Positions 35,195 to 43,892 of a stretch of DNA of 64,000 bases are shown here, in pieces. A program made the translations under genes and the position numbers. Origin of the DNA: Tolumonas sp008015085 (lineage in GTDB: Bacteria; Pseudomonadota; Gammaproteobacteria; Enterobacterales; Aeromonadaceae); NCBI GenBank assembly GCA_029265125.1, contig JAJUJX010000001.1:186001-250000 (forward strand). Direction: 5' to 3'. Under the pieces are notes generated by a model that saw nothing but the letters and a program-made list of their open reading frames with translations, made no database searches and was not told where the DNA came from. Numbering within the stretch: position 1 is the stretch's first letter; every line of letters starts with the position of its first letter.

Positions 35195-35222
35195 TTGACC
35201 GATCATGACGTGCCGCTATAAT
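35195..35222 (+). promoter_or_regulatory. Near-consensus sigma-70 promoter upstream of ftsQAZ
   Basis: TTGACC (35195-35200), a 16-base spacer, then a perfect TATAAT (35217-35222), in the murC-ftsQ gap. It should give ftsQAZ transcription independent of the MraZ-controlled promoter. Confidence 0.75.
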
Positions 35223-35263
35223 GCTGCGTCAACCTGAATATGAGTATTGGTTAAGGTGAAAAT

Positions 35264-36100
35264 GTGCGACAGGCGCGATTAACCTCCGATGAGCAGGATT
35301 TAGCGCCGGCCGGAGGTCGCAGGCAAATGACTGAGACAACGAACCGTACCCGCGGTGAATTTCTGTTCGGGCTGGTATTTTTTGTTTCAGTCGTTATTGG
35401 CGTATGGTCAACTGCGACAGATATCCATCGCTGGTTATTTGATGAAGATAAAATCCCGGTCAGCGGATTAGTAGTACAGGGTGAACTGGAATACGTTAAT
35501 TCGGAAGAAGTTCGCAAAATACTGGCTGCCACTCCGCAAACAAACAACTTCTTCAAGCTGGATGTAAATCTGCTGCAAAAAGAGGTTGAAAAGTTACCAT
35601 GGGTTTATCAGTCATCTGTGCGAAAACGCTGGCCAGCGCTGCTGTATGTCTACATTGTGGAACAAACCCCCTGTGCACTATGGGGGGATGACAGATTGCT
35701 GAGTATTCGAGGCACTATTTTTAAAGCGCCACGTGACCGTTTGAATAAACCGTTAGTGCAGTTATCCGGTCCGGATGACATGGCAGTGAAAATTTGGGAA
35801 CAATATCAGCAATTTGAGAGAGTACTGGCATTAAACGGATACCATGTGGCATCGGTGCATATGACTAACCGCCACTCATGGGAGATAAAACTAGCATCAG
35901 GTCTGAAACTGATTTTAGGCCGGAATGATATGCTGGTTAAATTACAACAATTTATTGATGTCTATCCGAGACTGGAAAACCGGGATTTGATTGATTATAT
36001 CGATCTACGGTATGACACCGGAGTAGCCGTCAGCTGGAAACTACAAGAAGGGAGTGGCAATGACCAAAGCCCCAGACAGAAATCTGATAGTCGGACTTGA
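35264..36100 (+). CDS. ftsQ: Cell division protein FtsQ
   Basis: 278 residues from a GTG with AAGGTGA upstream; an ATG at 35327 (257 residues) with GGAGG ten bases upstream is an equally possible start. Cytoplasmic N-terminus, one membrane helix (about 34-51), a POTRA domain (60-130, VSGLVVQGELEYVNSEEVRK) and a beta domain. It recruits FtsL/B. Its 3' end overlaps ftsA by 41 bases, more than the usual one-to-four-base overlap. Confidence 0.93.
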   Translation: MRQARLTSDEQDLAPAGGRRQMTETTNRTRGEFLFGLVFFVSVVIGVWSTATDIHRWLFDEDKIPVSGLVVQGELEYVNSEEVRKILAATPQTNNFFKLDVNLLQKEVEKLPWVYQSSVRKRWPALLYVYIVEQTPCALWGDDRLLSIRGTIFKAPRDRLNKPLVQLSGPDDMAVKIWEQYQQFERVLALNGYHVASVHMTNRHSWEIKLASGLKLILGRNDMLVKLQQFIDVYPRLENRDLIDYIDLRYDTGVAVSWKLQEGSGNDQSPRQKSDSRT

Positions 36101-37316
36101 TATAGGTACAACCAAAATAGCTGTTTTGGTTGGTGAAGTGCTGCCCGATGGAGAGGTCAATATTGTTGGTCTGGGTACCCATGCCGCTAAAGGAATGGAT
36201 AAAGGTGGGGTCAACGATCTTGAGTCCGTCGTTAAATCGCTGCAGCGTGCGGTAGAAGAAGCAGAAATGATGGCTCAGTGCCATATTTCTTCAGTATTTC
36301 TGGGCATATCCGGAAAACATATCGAATGCCGGAATGAAAAAGGCATTGTGCCTATTTCTGACGAAGAGGTGACTCAGGATGATGTTGATAACGTCATTCA
36401 CACGGCTAAATCAGTTCGTTTACCAGAAGAACACCGTGTATTACATGTTATCCCGCAGGAATACTCCATCGACTATCAGGAAGGCATCAAAAATCCTATT
36501 GGTCTGTCGGGTGTTCGTATGGGGGCAAAAGTTCATCTCATCACTTGCCACAACGATATGGCCCGTAACATTGAAAAATGTGTAGAGCGTGTTGGCTTAA
36601 AAGTTGATCAGATTATTTTCTCAGCACTGGCATCCAGTTATGCCGTTCTGACTGATGATGAAAAAGAATTAGGCGTCTGTGTGGTTGATATCGGTGGCGG
36701 TACCATGGATATGGCCATTTTCACTGGCGGTGCATTACGTTACAGCAAGGTGATCCCTTATGCAGGTCAGGCTGTAACCAGTGATATTGCTTACGCTTTT
36801 GGAACACCTCCGGTTGACGCAGAAGCAATCAAAATGCGTTATGGTTGTGCATTGGGTCGTTTGGTGAGTAAAGAAGACACCATCGAAGTACCAAGCGTCG
36901 GGGGGCGTCCGGCCCGCAGTCTGCAGCGCCAGACGCTGGCTGAAGTGATAGAACCGCGCTATACCGAATTGCTGGGTATGGTCCATGACGAAATCATGCG
37001 TGTTCAGTCTGAGCTCAGAGCCCAAGGGGTGAAACATCAGTTAGCTGCAGGCGTGGTTTTAACTGGTGGCGCAGCAGAAATTGAAGGTATCGTTGAATGT
37101 GCGGAACAGGTATTCCAATGCCAGGTTCGTATTGGACATCCAACAAATATTCGAGGTCTTACTGATTATGTGGAAGCCCCGGCTTACGCAACAGCAGTAG
37201 GATTATTGCAATACGGTAAATTGCATCAGGGACAAACAGTAGTGGACGTACGTGATAAAGCCAGTGTGACTGGCTGGTTTAAACGTGTCACTAACTGGTT
37301 AAAAGGCGAATTCTAG
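36060..37316 (+). CDS. ftsA: Cell division protein FtsA
   Basis: 418 residues (E. coli 420), start ATG at 36060 with AAGGGAG well placed; a GTG two codons earlier is less likely. Actin-like ATPase that tethers FtsZ to the membrane: GLDIGTTKIAVLVGE near 13, VVDIGGGTMDMAIF near 207, and a C-terminal amphipathic helix (VTGWFKRVTNWLKGEF). Starts within ftsQ. Confidence 0.97.
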   Translation: MTKAPDRNLIVGLDIGTTKIAVLVGEVLPDGEVNIVGLGTHAAKGMDKGGVNDLESVVKSLQRAVEEAEMMAQCHISSVFLGISGKHIECRNEKGIVPISDEEVTQDDVDNVIHTAKSVRLPEEHRVLHVIPQEYSIDYQEGIKNPIGLSGVRMGAKVHLITCHNDMARNIEKCVERVGLKVDQIIFSALASSYAVLTDDEKELGVCVVDIGGGTMDMAIFTGGALRYSKVIPYAGQAVTSDIAYAFGTPPVDAEAIKMRYGCALGRLVSKEDTIEVPSVGGRPARSLQRQTLAEVIEPRYTELLGMVHDEIMRVQSELRAQGVKHQLAAGVVLTGGAAEIEGIVECAEQVFQCQVRIGHPTNIRGLTDYVEAPAYATAVGLLQYGKLHQGQTVVDVRDKASVTGWFKRVTNWLKGEF

Positions 37317-37352
37317 TTTTTGCGAAAGCAAAACAAAGGCGGAGAGATAATC

Positions 37353-38513
37353 ATGTTTACATTTGAACCAGTTGGCAGCCAGGGCGATGATGCTCTGATC
37401 AAGGTTATTGGCATCGGTGGCGGCGGCGGTAACGCTGTTGAGCATATGCTGCGTGAAAATATCGAAGGTGTTCACTTTGTTGCAGTCAACACTGATGCGC
37501 AGGCTCTGCGTAACTCCGGTGCTGAAGTGACCATTCAAATCGGCGCCAACATCACCAAAGGTCTGGGTGCTGGTGCTAATCCTGATGTGGGTCGTGAAGC
37601 AGCATTAGAAAACCGTGACGAAATTCGTCAGATGCTGGCAGGTTCTGACATGGTGTTCATTTCTGCGGGTATGGGTGGCGGTACTGGTACCGGTGCGGCC
37701 CCTGTTATTGCTGAAGTTGCTAAAGAACTGGGTATTCTGACGGTCGCAGTTGTTACCAAGCCTTTCAATTTCGAAGGCAAAAAGCGTATGAGCTATGCGC
37801 TGCAGGGGATCGATGAGCTGTCAAAACATGTGGATTCTCTGATCACCATCCCTAACGACAAATTACTGAAAGTCTTGGGTCGTGGTGTAAGCCTGCTGGA
37901 TGCATTCAAAGCCGCCAACAACGTATTAATGGGTGCGGTTCAAGGGATTGCTGAACTGATCACCCGTCCTGGTCTGATCAACGTTGACTTTGCTGACGTG
38001 CGTACTGTCATGCGTGAAATGGGTACAGCGATGATGGGTACCGGTTCTGCACGAGGTGATGACCGTGCTGAAGAGGCAGCTGAAAAGGCAATTTCCAGTC
38101 CATTGCTGGAAGATATCGATCTGGCTGGAGCAAAAGGTATTCTGGTGAATATCACTGCTGGTCTGGATGTGACCATGGAAGAATTTGAGACAGTAGGTAA
38201 TGCGGTTAAAGCGTTCGCTTCCGAAAATGCCACTGTAGTTGTTGGTGCGGTTATCGATCCGTCGCTGGAAGATGAACTGCGTGTAACCGTCGTTGCAACA
38301 GGTATTGGTAATGAACGTAAGCCAGATATTACGCTGGTAAAAAACGGCCAGAAAGCAGTTGAGCGCCCAATGCGTCCGATGATTCATGAGACTCATGCGC
38401 CTCGTTATGAAGATCGCATGGTTCAGCAGCAGACAGTTAATGCTGAACCTCAGCCTCGCAGCGAACCGGATTATCTGGATATTCCGGCCTTCCTGCGTAA
38501 ACAGGCTGACTGA
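37353..38513 (+). CDS. ftsZ: Cell division protein FtsZ
   Basis: 386 residues (E. coli 383). Tubulin-like GTPase forming the Z ring. The start MFTFEPVGSQ was chosen because GGCGGAGAG precedes it; an upstream in-frame ATG/GTG codon lacks this. G-box GMGGGTGTGAAP at about 105-116, T7 loop NVDFADVRTVM near 206-216, and the conserved C-terminal peptide DYLDIPAFLRKQ that binds FtsA and ZipA. Confidence 0.98.
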   Translation: MFTFEPVGSQGDDALIKVIGIGGGGGNAVEHMLRENIEGVHFVAVNTDAQALRNSGAEVTIQIGANITKGLGAGANPDVGREAALENRDEIRQMLAGSDMVFISAGMGGGTGTGAAPVIAEVAKELGILTVAVVTKPFNFEGKKRMSYALQGIDELSKHVDSLITIPNDKLLKVLGRGVSLLDAFKAANNVLMGAVQGIAELITRPGLINVDFADVRTVMREMGTAMMGTGSARGDDRAEEAAEKAISSPLLEDIDLAGAKGILVNITAGLDVTMEEFETVGNAVKAFASENATVVVGAVIDPSLEDELRVTVVATGIGNERKPDITLVKNGQKAVERPMRPMIHETHAPRYEDRMVQQQTVNAEPQPRSEPDYLDIPAFLRKQAD

Positions 38514-38560
38514 TACTGTTTGCTAAAATAAGTAATAGTAAGCGAGCAGCTGCACAAAAA

Positions 38561-38590
38561 TTAGCATGAATGTGGCAGCTGTGTTACAGT
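38561..38590 (+). promoter_or_regulatory. Possible lpxC promoter
   Basis: TTAGCA, 18-base spacer, TACAGT in the 123-base ftsZ-lpxC gap. Boxes are moderate. lpxC may also be read from upstream promoters. Confidence 0.35.
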
Positions 38591-38636
38591 GCACGGCATG
38601 AGCAGTAGCTCACAAAGTCTGTGTTGAGGGATTTTT

Positions 38637-39560
38637 ATGATTAGACAACGTACGCTAAAGCAATCAGTTCATGCTACCGGAGTCGGTCTGCATTCTGGTC
38701 GCAAAGTATCGCTGACGTTTCGTCCTGCCCCGGTAAATACGGGCATCGTCTATGTCAGAACTGATCTGCAACCAGAAGTGGAGCTACGGGCTGATGCACA
38801 ATTTGTTCGTGATACCGTGCTGTGTACAGCATTAGTTAATGAACAAGGTGTGCGTATCTCGACGGTCGAGCATTTATCTGCAGCACTGGCTTCGTTGGGT
38901 ATTGATAACTTATATGTAGAAGTTGATGCCCCGGAAGTTCCGGTGATGGATGGCAGTGCCCATCCGTTCATCTATTTGCTGCAATCAGGTGGTATCGAAG
39001 AGCAATCCTTACCGAAAAAATTTATCCGTATCAAAAAGAAAGTGCGGATTGAAGACGGTGATAAATGGGCTGAATTCGCGCCTTATAACCGTGGTTTCCG
39101 TATGGATTTGCAAATTGATTTCCGTCATCCGGTTTTCGATAAGCAAAACCAACATCTGGTTTTTGATTTTTCTGGCAGCAAATTTGCCAAAGAGATCAGC
39201 CGAGCCAGAACATTCGGTTTCATGAAAGACATTGAGTACCTGCATTCTCAGAATCTGGCATTAGGTGGCAGTCTGGATAATGCGGTAGTGCTTGATGACT
39301 ATCGTGTATTGAATGAAGAAGGTTTACGTTACGAAGATGAATTTGTAAAACATAAACTGCTGGATGCTATCGGTGATTTGTATATGTGCAATCATAGTAT
39401 CCTTGGCCAGTTTACCGCTTATAAAACCGGTCACGCTGTGAACAATAAATTATTGCGTGCACTGCTTGCTGATGCAGAAGCATGGGAGATGGTGACCTTC
39501 GAAGAAGAGGCTGCCAAATCGCCAATCGCTTATTTTGGCTCAAAACTCGTTTTAGCATAA
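38637..39560 (+). CDS. lpxC: UDP-3-O-acyl-N-acetylglucosamine deacetylase LpxC
   Basis: 307 residues (E. coli 305). Commits UDP-acyl-GlcNAc to lipid A synthesis. Zinc ligands H79 (STVEHLSAAL), H239 and D243 (VKHKLLDAIGD), and the catalytic H266 (YKTGHAVNN) are present. GAGG precedes the ATG. The C-terminus ends SKLVLA; in E. coli the C-terminus governs FtsH turnover. Confidence 0.97.
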   Translation: MIRQRTLKQSVHATGVGLHSGRKVSLTFRPAPVNTGIVYVRTDLQPEVELRADAQFVRDTVLCTALVNEQGVRISTVEHLSAALASLGIDNLYVEVDAPEVPVMDGSAHPFIYLLQSGGIEEQSLPKKFIRIKKKVRIEDGDKWAEFAPYNRGFRMDLQIDFRHPVFDKQNQHLVFDFSGSKFAKEISRARTFGFMKDIEYLHSQNLALGGSLDNAVVLDDYRVLNEEGLRYEDEFVKHKLLDAIGDLYMCNHSILGQFTAYKTGHAVNNKLLRALLADAEAWEMVTFEEEAAKSPIAYFGSKLVLA

Positions 39561-39576
39561 TCTGCTTTTCTATTAT

Positions 39577-39606
39577 CAAAGCACCGGTTCTCCGCCCGGT
39601 GCTTTG
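39577..39606 (+). terminator. Hairpin after lpxC
   Basis: Eleven-base-pair stem CAAAGCACCGG / CCGGTGCTTTG with an eight-base loop, 17 bases after the lpxC stop. T-run is short, so it may be partial, letting some transcripts reach secA. Confidence 0.7.
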
Positions 39607-39802
39607 TCATATCTGCCGCCTACAAAAGCAGACTCGTCAGTCTGGTTATGGTAATCTTTCCCTACTGTCAATCGGGACATTCCAGACATTCTTCTATTGA
39701 ATACCAGATTTTTGTCCCCATATATCAAAACTGATAGTACAGATCCCGAAGCGCGGTCCGTGAGGACGCAGAAACAATCAATAGCCTGAGAGTTGGGTAA
39801 TA
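39607..39802 (+). other. secA leader region without secM
   Basis: About 195 bases between the lpxC hairpin and secA. The place where E. coli has secM holds no gene of SecM length. One 28-codon frame (39648-39734) exists without a visible ribosome binding site. A small hairpin, GTCC-GTGA-GGAC within a GC-rich stretch, lies near 39755-39768, about 35 bases before the secA start. Confidence 0.4.
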
Positions 39803-42532
39803 ATGATCACCAAACTATTTACCAAGATCATTGGTAGTCGAAACGACCGTACCGTTAAAGCATTAAAGAAAATAGTAAAACAAATCAATGAGCTGGAACC
39901 TCAGTTTGCCTCTTTGGCTGATGCAGATTTACAGGCTAAAACCATTGAATTCCGTCAACGCTTAGAAAAAGGCGAAGAGCTGGACTCCTTGCTGCCGGAA
40001 GCATTTGCCACAGTTCGTGAAGCCTCAAAGCGCGTATTTGGTATGCGCCATTTTGATGTCCAGATGATGGGTGGCATGGTTCTGAATAATAATCAGATTG
40101 CGGAAATGAAAACCGGTGAAGGTAAGACATTAACTGCAACGCTGCCTGCTTACCTGAATGCACTGACTGGTCGTGGTGTACATATTGTTACAGTAAACGA
40201 TTATCTGGCGCGTCGTGATGCTGACTGGAGTCGTCCTTTATATACCTTCCTGGGTATGACCGTTGGCTGCAATTTACCTGGTATGAGCCATGAAGAAAAA
40301 CAGGCTGCGTATGCCTGCGATATTACCTATGGTACCAACAACGAATTCGGGTTCGATTATCTGCGTGACAATATGGCTTTTGCGGCAGAACAGCGGGTAC
40401 AGCGCCCGCTGTATTATGCGTTAGTCGACGAAGTGGACTCAGTGCTAATTGACGAAGCGCGTACTCCGCTGATTATTTCTGGTGCGGCAGAAGACAGCTC
40501 TGAACTGTATATCAAAATCAATACACTGGTTCCGTTGCTGAAAAAGCAGGACAAAGAAGATTCTGAAGAATATCAGGGTGATGGTCATTACACTGTTGAT
40601 GAAAAAGCACGTCAGGCCTATCTGACCGAAAATGGCCAGATCTTTGTTGAGGAATGGTTAAAACAACAAGGATTAATGAGTGAAGATGATTCACTGTTCT
40701 CGGTTGCTAACATCACTTTGCTTCATCATGTTAACGCGGCCTTGCGCGCGAATACGCTGTTTGAGCGTAATGTGGATTATATCGTCAAAGATGGCGAAGT
40801 CGTGATTGTTGATGAGCACACCGGTCGTACCATGGCCGGTCGCCGCTGGTCCGAAGGTCTGCATCAGGCAATCGAAGCGAAAGAAGGTGTGAATATTCGC
40901 AATGAAAACCAGACATTAGCTTCTATTACCTTCCAGAACTATTTCCGCTTGTATGAAAAACTGGCTGGTATGACTGGTACCGCAGATACTGAGGCTTACG
41001 AGTTTCAGCAGATTTATGGTTTGGAAACAGTGGTCTTGCCGACCAACCGTCCGATGATCCGTAATGATATGGGTGATCTGGTGTATTTGACTGAACAGGA
41101 AAAATACGCGGCTATTATTGAAGATATTAAAGATCGTGTGGCAGAACAGCGTCCTGTCCTGGTTGGCACGATCTCGATTGAGAACTCAGAATTACTTTCA
41201 AATGTACTAACTAAGAGTGGTATTGAGCATAAGGTTCTGAATGCGAAATTCCATGCTCAAGAAGCCCAGATTGTTGCACAGGCTGGTCGCCCTGGTGCAG
41301 TGACTATTGCGACTAATATGGCTGGTCGTGGTACTGATATTGTGCTGGGTGGTAGCTGGCAGGCAGAGATTGATGCTTTAGAAAATCCAACCGATGAGCA
41401 AATTGCGGCTATTAAAGCAGCATGGCAAGCTCGTCATGATGCGGTAATTACTGCTGGCGGTTTACATATCATCGGCACAGAGCGTCATGAATCACGCCGT
41501 ATTGATAATCAGTTGCGTGGCCGTTCCGGTCGTCAGGGTGATCCGGGCTCATCCCGCTTCTATCTGTCGATGGAAGACAGCCTGATGCGTATTTTTGCTT
41601 CTGATCGTGTCAGCGGCATGATGAAAAAGCTGGGTATGGAGCATGGTGAAGCCATTGAGCATCCATGGGTCAGCAAGGCTATCGAAAATGCACAGCGTAA
41701 GGTTGAAGGCCGTAACTTTGATATCCGTAAAAACCTGCTTGAATTCGACGATGTAGCTAACGACCAACGAAAAGTAGTCTATGAACAGCGTAACGAACTG
41801 CTGGAAAGTAATGACATCTCTGAAACCATCAATCTGATCCGTGATGATGTTCTTAATCGTGTTATCGACCAGTATATTGCTCCGCACTCATTGGACGAGA
41901 GCTGGGATGTCACTGGTTTAGAGCAGCGCTTGCGCACTGATTTTGCAATTGAACTGCCGATTGCTCAGTGGATCAAAGAAGATGACAAACTTTATGAAGA
42001 GCAGATCCGTGAGCGGATCATTGCCGAAATAGCTGGTAACTATAAGCATAAAGAGGAACTTGCTGGTCACGATGTGCTGCGTCAGTTTGAAAAATCAGTG
42101 ATGCTGCAGACATTAGATAATCTCTGGAAGGAGCATCTGGCGGCGATGGATCACCTGCGTCAGGGTATTCATCTGCGTGGTTACGCACAGAAAAATCCGA
42201 AGCAGGAATACAAGCGTGAAGCGTTTGAGTTATTTACACAAATGCTGGAAGCCCTGAAACAACAGGTAGTGAGTATTCTGTGCCGGGTTCAGGTGCAGGA
42301 GCCGGATGTAGATGCTATCGAAGAACAGCGTCGTCAGGCGGAAGCTGCACAGATCCGTACCTACAGCCATGAGGAGTCTAATGCACTGGCAGAAGATGAT
42401 TCTTCTGAAGCTGCTGAAGGAGACCAGGCAGTTGAACAGTATGTCCGTGATGGTGCAAAAGTTGGCCGTAATGACCCATGCCCATGTGGCTCTGGCAAAA
42501 AATACAAACATTGTCATGGTCAGCTGAACTAA
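39803..42532 (+). CDS. secA: Preprotein translocase ATPase SecA
   Basis: 909 residues (E. coli 901). Motor of the Sec pathway. Walker A MKTGEGKTLTATLPAYL near 102, Walker B-type VDEVDSVLIDEAR near 206, DEAD-helicase motifs including TNMAGRGTDIVLGG near 505, and a C-terminal SEC-C zinc finger CPCGSGKKYKHCHG that binds SecB and lipids. SecB is encoded at 12.8 kb. Confidence 0.98.
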   Translation: MITKLFTKIIGSRNDRTVKALKKIVKQINELEPQFASLADADLQAKTIEFRQRLEKGEELDSLLPEAFATVREASKRVFGMRHFDVQMMGGMVLNNNQIAEMKTGEGKTLTATLPAYLNALTGRGVHIVTVNDYLARRDADWSRPLYTFLGMTVGCNLPGMSHEEKQAAYACDITYGTNNEFGFDYLRDNMAFAAEQRVQRPLYYALVDEVDSVLIDEARTPLIISGAAEDSSELYIKINTLVPLLKKQDKEDSEEYQGDGHYTVDEKARQAYLTENGQIFVEEWLKQQGLMSEDDSLFSVANITLLHHVNAALRANTLFERNVDYIVKDGEVVIVDEHTGRTMAGRRWSEGLHQAIEAKEGVNIRNENQTLASITFQNYFRLYEKLAGMTGTADTEAYEFQQIYGLETVVLPTNRPMIRNDMGDLVYLTEQEKYAAIIEDIKDRVAEQRPVLVGTISIENSELLSNVLTKSGIEHKVLNAKFHAQEAQIVAQAGRPGAVTIATNMAGRGTDIVLGGSWQAEIDALENPTDEQIAAIKAAWQARHDAVITAGGLHIIGTERHESRRIDNQLRGRSGRQGDPGSSRFYLSMEDSLMRIFASDRVSGMMKKLGMEHGEAIEHPWVSKAIENAQRKVEGRNFDIRKNLLEFDDVANDQRKVVYEQRNELLESNDISETINLIRDDVLNRVIDQYIAPHSLDESWDVTGLEQRLRTDFAIELPIAQWIKEDDKLYEEQIRERIIAEIAGNYKHKEELAGHDVLRQFEKSVMLQTLDNLWKEHLAAMDHLRQGIHLRGYAQKNPKQEYKREAFELFTQMLEALKQQVVSILCRVQVQEPDVDAIEEQRRQAEAAQIRTYSHEESNALAEDDSSEAAEGDQAVEQYVRDGAKVGRNDPCPCGSGKKYKHCHGQLN

Positions 42533-42560
42533 CCTCCAGTGAGCTTGTATTTTATATTTA

Positions 42561-42582
42561 AGGCGACTTCGGTCGCCTTTTG
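42561..42582 (+). terminator. Terminator after secA
   Basis: AGGCGAC-TTCG-GTCGCCT, a UUCG tetraloop stem followed by four T. It lies just before the mutT start. Confidence 0.9.
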
Positions 42583-42596
42583 TTATGGAAAATCAG

Positions 42597-42998
42597 ATGA
42601 AACAAATACTAGTTGCAGTGGGTGTGATTCATGATCCACACCGAGGATATTTTATTTGCCGTAGAGCCTCGTATCAGCACCAAGGCGGAAAATGGGAGTT
42701 TCCCGGCGGGAAAGTCGAAGCGGGGGAAACTGTGCTGCAGGCTTTGAGCAGAGAACTGAACGAAGAAATTGGCATTACAGTTGTATCCGCGCGGCCTTTT
42801 CTGGTGATTGAGCATGAATACACCGATAAATCGGTAAAACTGGATGTTTGGCTAGTCACCGATTTTACTGGAACAGCACACAGTCTCGAAGGATTGGAAT
42901 GCTGCTGGGCTGAACTATCTGAGCTTGAACAGAAAGAGTTTCCCGAGGCTAATCAGGCCATTATCAGGAAACTCAAAAATTTGAAAATCGATATATAG
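42597..42998 (+). CDS. mutT: 8-oxo-dGTP diphosphatase MutT
   Basis: 133 residues from MKQILVAVGVIHDP, which aligns with the E. coli MutT start (129); an ATG four codons earlier lies against the secA terminator. Cleanses oxidised dGTP. Nudix box G-x5-E-x7-RELNEEIG is complete (within GGKVEAGETVLQALSRELNE). It has no clear promoter of its own, so it may depend on read-through from secA. Confidence 0.92.
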   Translation: MKQILVAVGVIHDPHRGYFICRRASYQHQGGKWEFPGGKVEAGETVLQALSRELNEEIGITVVSARPFLVIEHEYTDKSVKLDVWLVTDFTGTAHSLEGLECCWAELSELEQKEFPEANQAIIRKLKNLKIDI

Positions 42999-43005
42999 TC
43001 AGAGA

Positions 43006-43224
43006 TTAATCTTCTTCGAGCAGTGCCAGATCTTCGTCAGACAGTGATCTGACTGATAAATCTGAAGATGGTGTTTGTTCATCCCCGGCAATTTTTCGCT
43101 CTTCACTGAACCATTCGCCGAGGTCAATCAGACGACAACGGTCGCTGCAAAATGGGCGAAACTGACTGAGAGATGTCCACGCCACTGCAGTGCCACAGGT
43201 TGGACAATCAACTGTTTTGGTCAT
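43006..43224 (-). CDS. yacG: DNA gyrase inhibitor YacG
   Basis: 72 residues. Zinc-binding C-x2-C ... C-x3-C (CPTCG and CSDRCRLIDLGEW), the YacG signature, followed by an acidic tail. Known in E. coli to bind GyrB. It converges with mutT. It is 41 bases downstream of coaE; the usual intervening zapD is absent. Confidence 0.92.
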   Translation of the reverse strand: MTKTVDCPTCGTAVAWTSLSQFRPFCSDRCRLIDLGEWFSEERKIAGDEQTPSSDLSVRSLSDEDLALLEED

Positions 43225-43265
43225 GATGGGGTTACCGTTGAAAATTTTGAATTACCAGCACGAGA

Positions 43266-43892
43266 TTATAGCATGGCAGAATGGCTAGCGTAGGCTGCTG
43301 CTAGTGCAAGATATTGCTGATGTAACTGACTGACACGTTGCCGTTGTTGCTCAACTGATACCTGATTGCCATTCTCAATCACATCGTCGGCTTGAGCCAA
43401 TCGTTGCTGACGTGAACACTGCGCGGCAAGAATGGCGCGAACCTGAGCTTCACTGCTGCTATCGCGCTGCATGGTTCGCTGGATCTGTGTTTCTTCATCG
43501 ACATCAATGACCAGTGTCCGCTGTACTAATGATTGCAGCTTATTTTCAAATAACAGCGGCACCATCAGGATGCAGTAGGGACCTGAGGCTTTCTGGCACT
43601 GAGCCTGCATCTGATGGCGGATCAGTGGATGCAACAGGCCATTGAGCCATGTTCTGGCGTTCTGATCGTTAAAAACCTTATCTCGCAGTTTGCGCCGATC
43701 CAGATTACCGTCAGGCTGAAGCACTTCATTACCAAAATGTTCTGCGATAGCCGAGAGTGCTTTTGTTCCTGGCTGAACAACGTCACGGGCTGCCTGATCA
43801 GCATCAATACAGCTTATTCCCAGATCTGCGAAATGCCGGGCAATGGTAGATTTTCCACTACCAATGCCACCGGTCAGGCCTACAATAAACAT
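43266..43892 (-). CDS. coaE: Dephospho-CoA kinase CoaE
   Basis: 208 residues from MFIVGLTGGIGSGKST (E. coli 206). Final step of CoA synthesis. P-loop at residues 8-15. The frame stays open 67 codons further upstream, but that part overlaps pilD and does not match the family. The ATG overlaps the pilD stop by one base (TAATG). Downstream of pilD as in other gammaproteobacteria with pilABCD. Confidence 0.95.
   Translation of the reverse strand: MFIVGLTGGIGSGKSTIARHFADLGISCIDADQAARDVVQPGTKALSAIAEHFGNEVLQPDGNLDRRKLRDKVFNDQNARTWLNGLLHPLIRHQMQAQCQKASGPYCILMVPLLFENKLQSLVQRTLVIDVDEETQIQRTMQRDSSSEAQVRAILAAQCSRQQRLAQADDVIENGNQVSVEQQRQRVSQLHQQYLALAAAYASHSAML

Noticed and set aside
39482..39700. 72-codon frame near secM's usual position
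   Set aside because: It begins inside lpxC in another frame, crosses the lpxC hairpin, and has no signal peptide or SecM-like arrest sequence.
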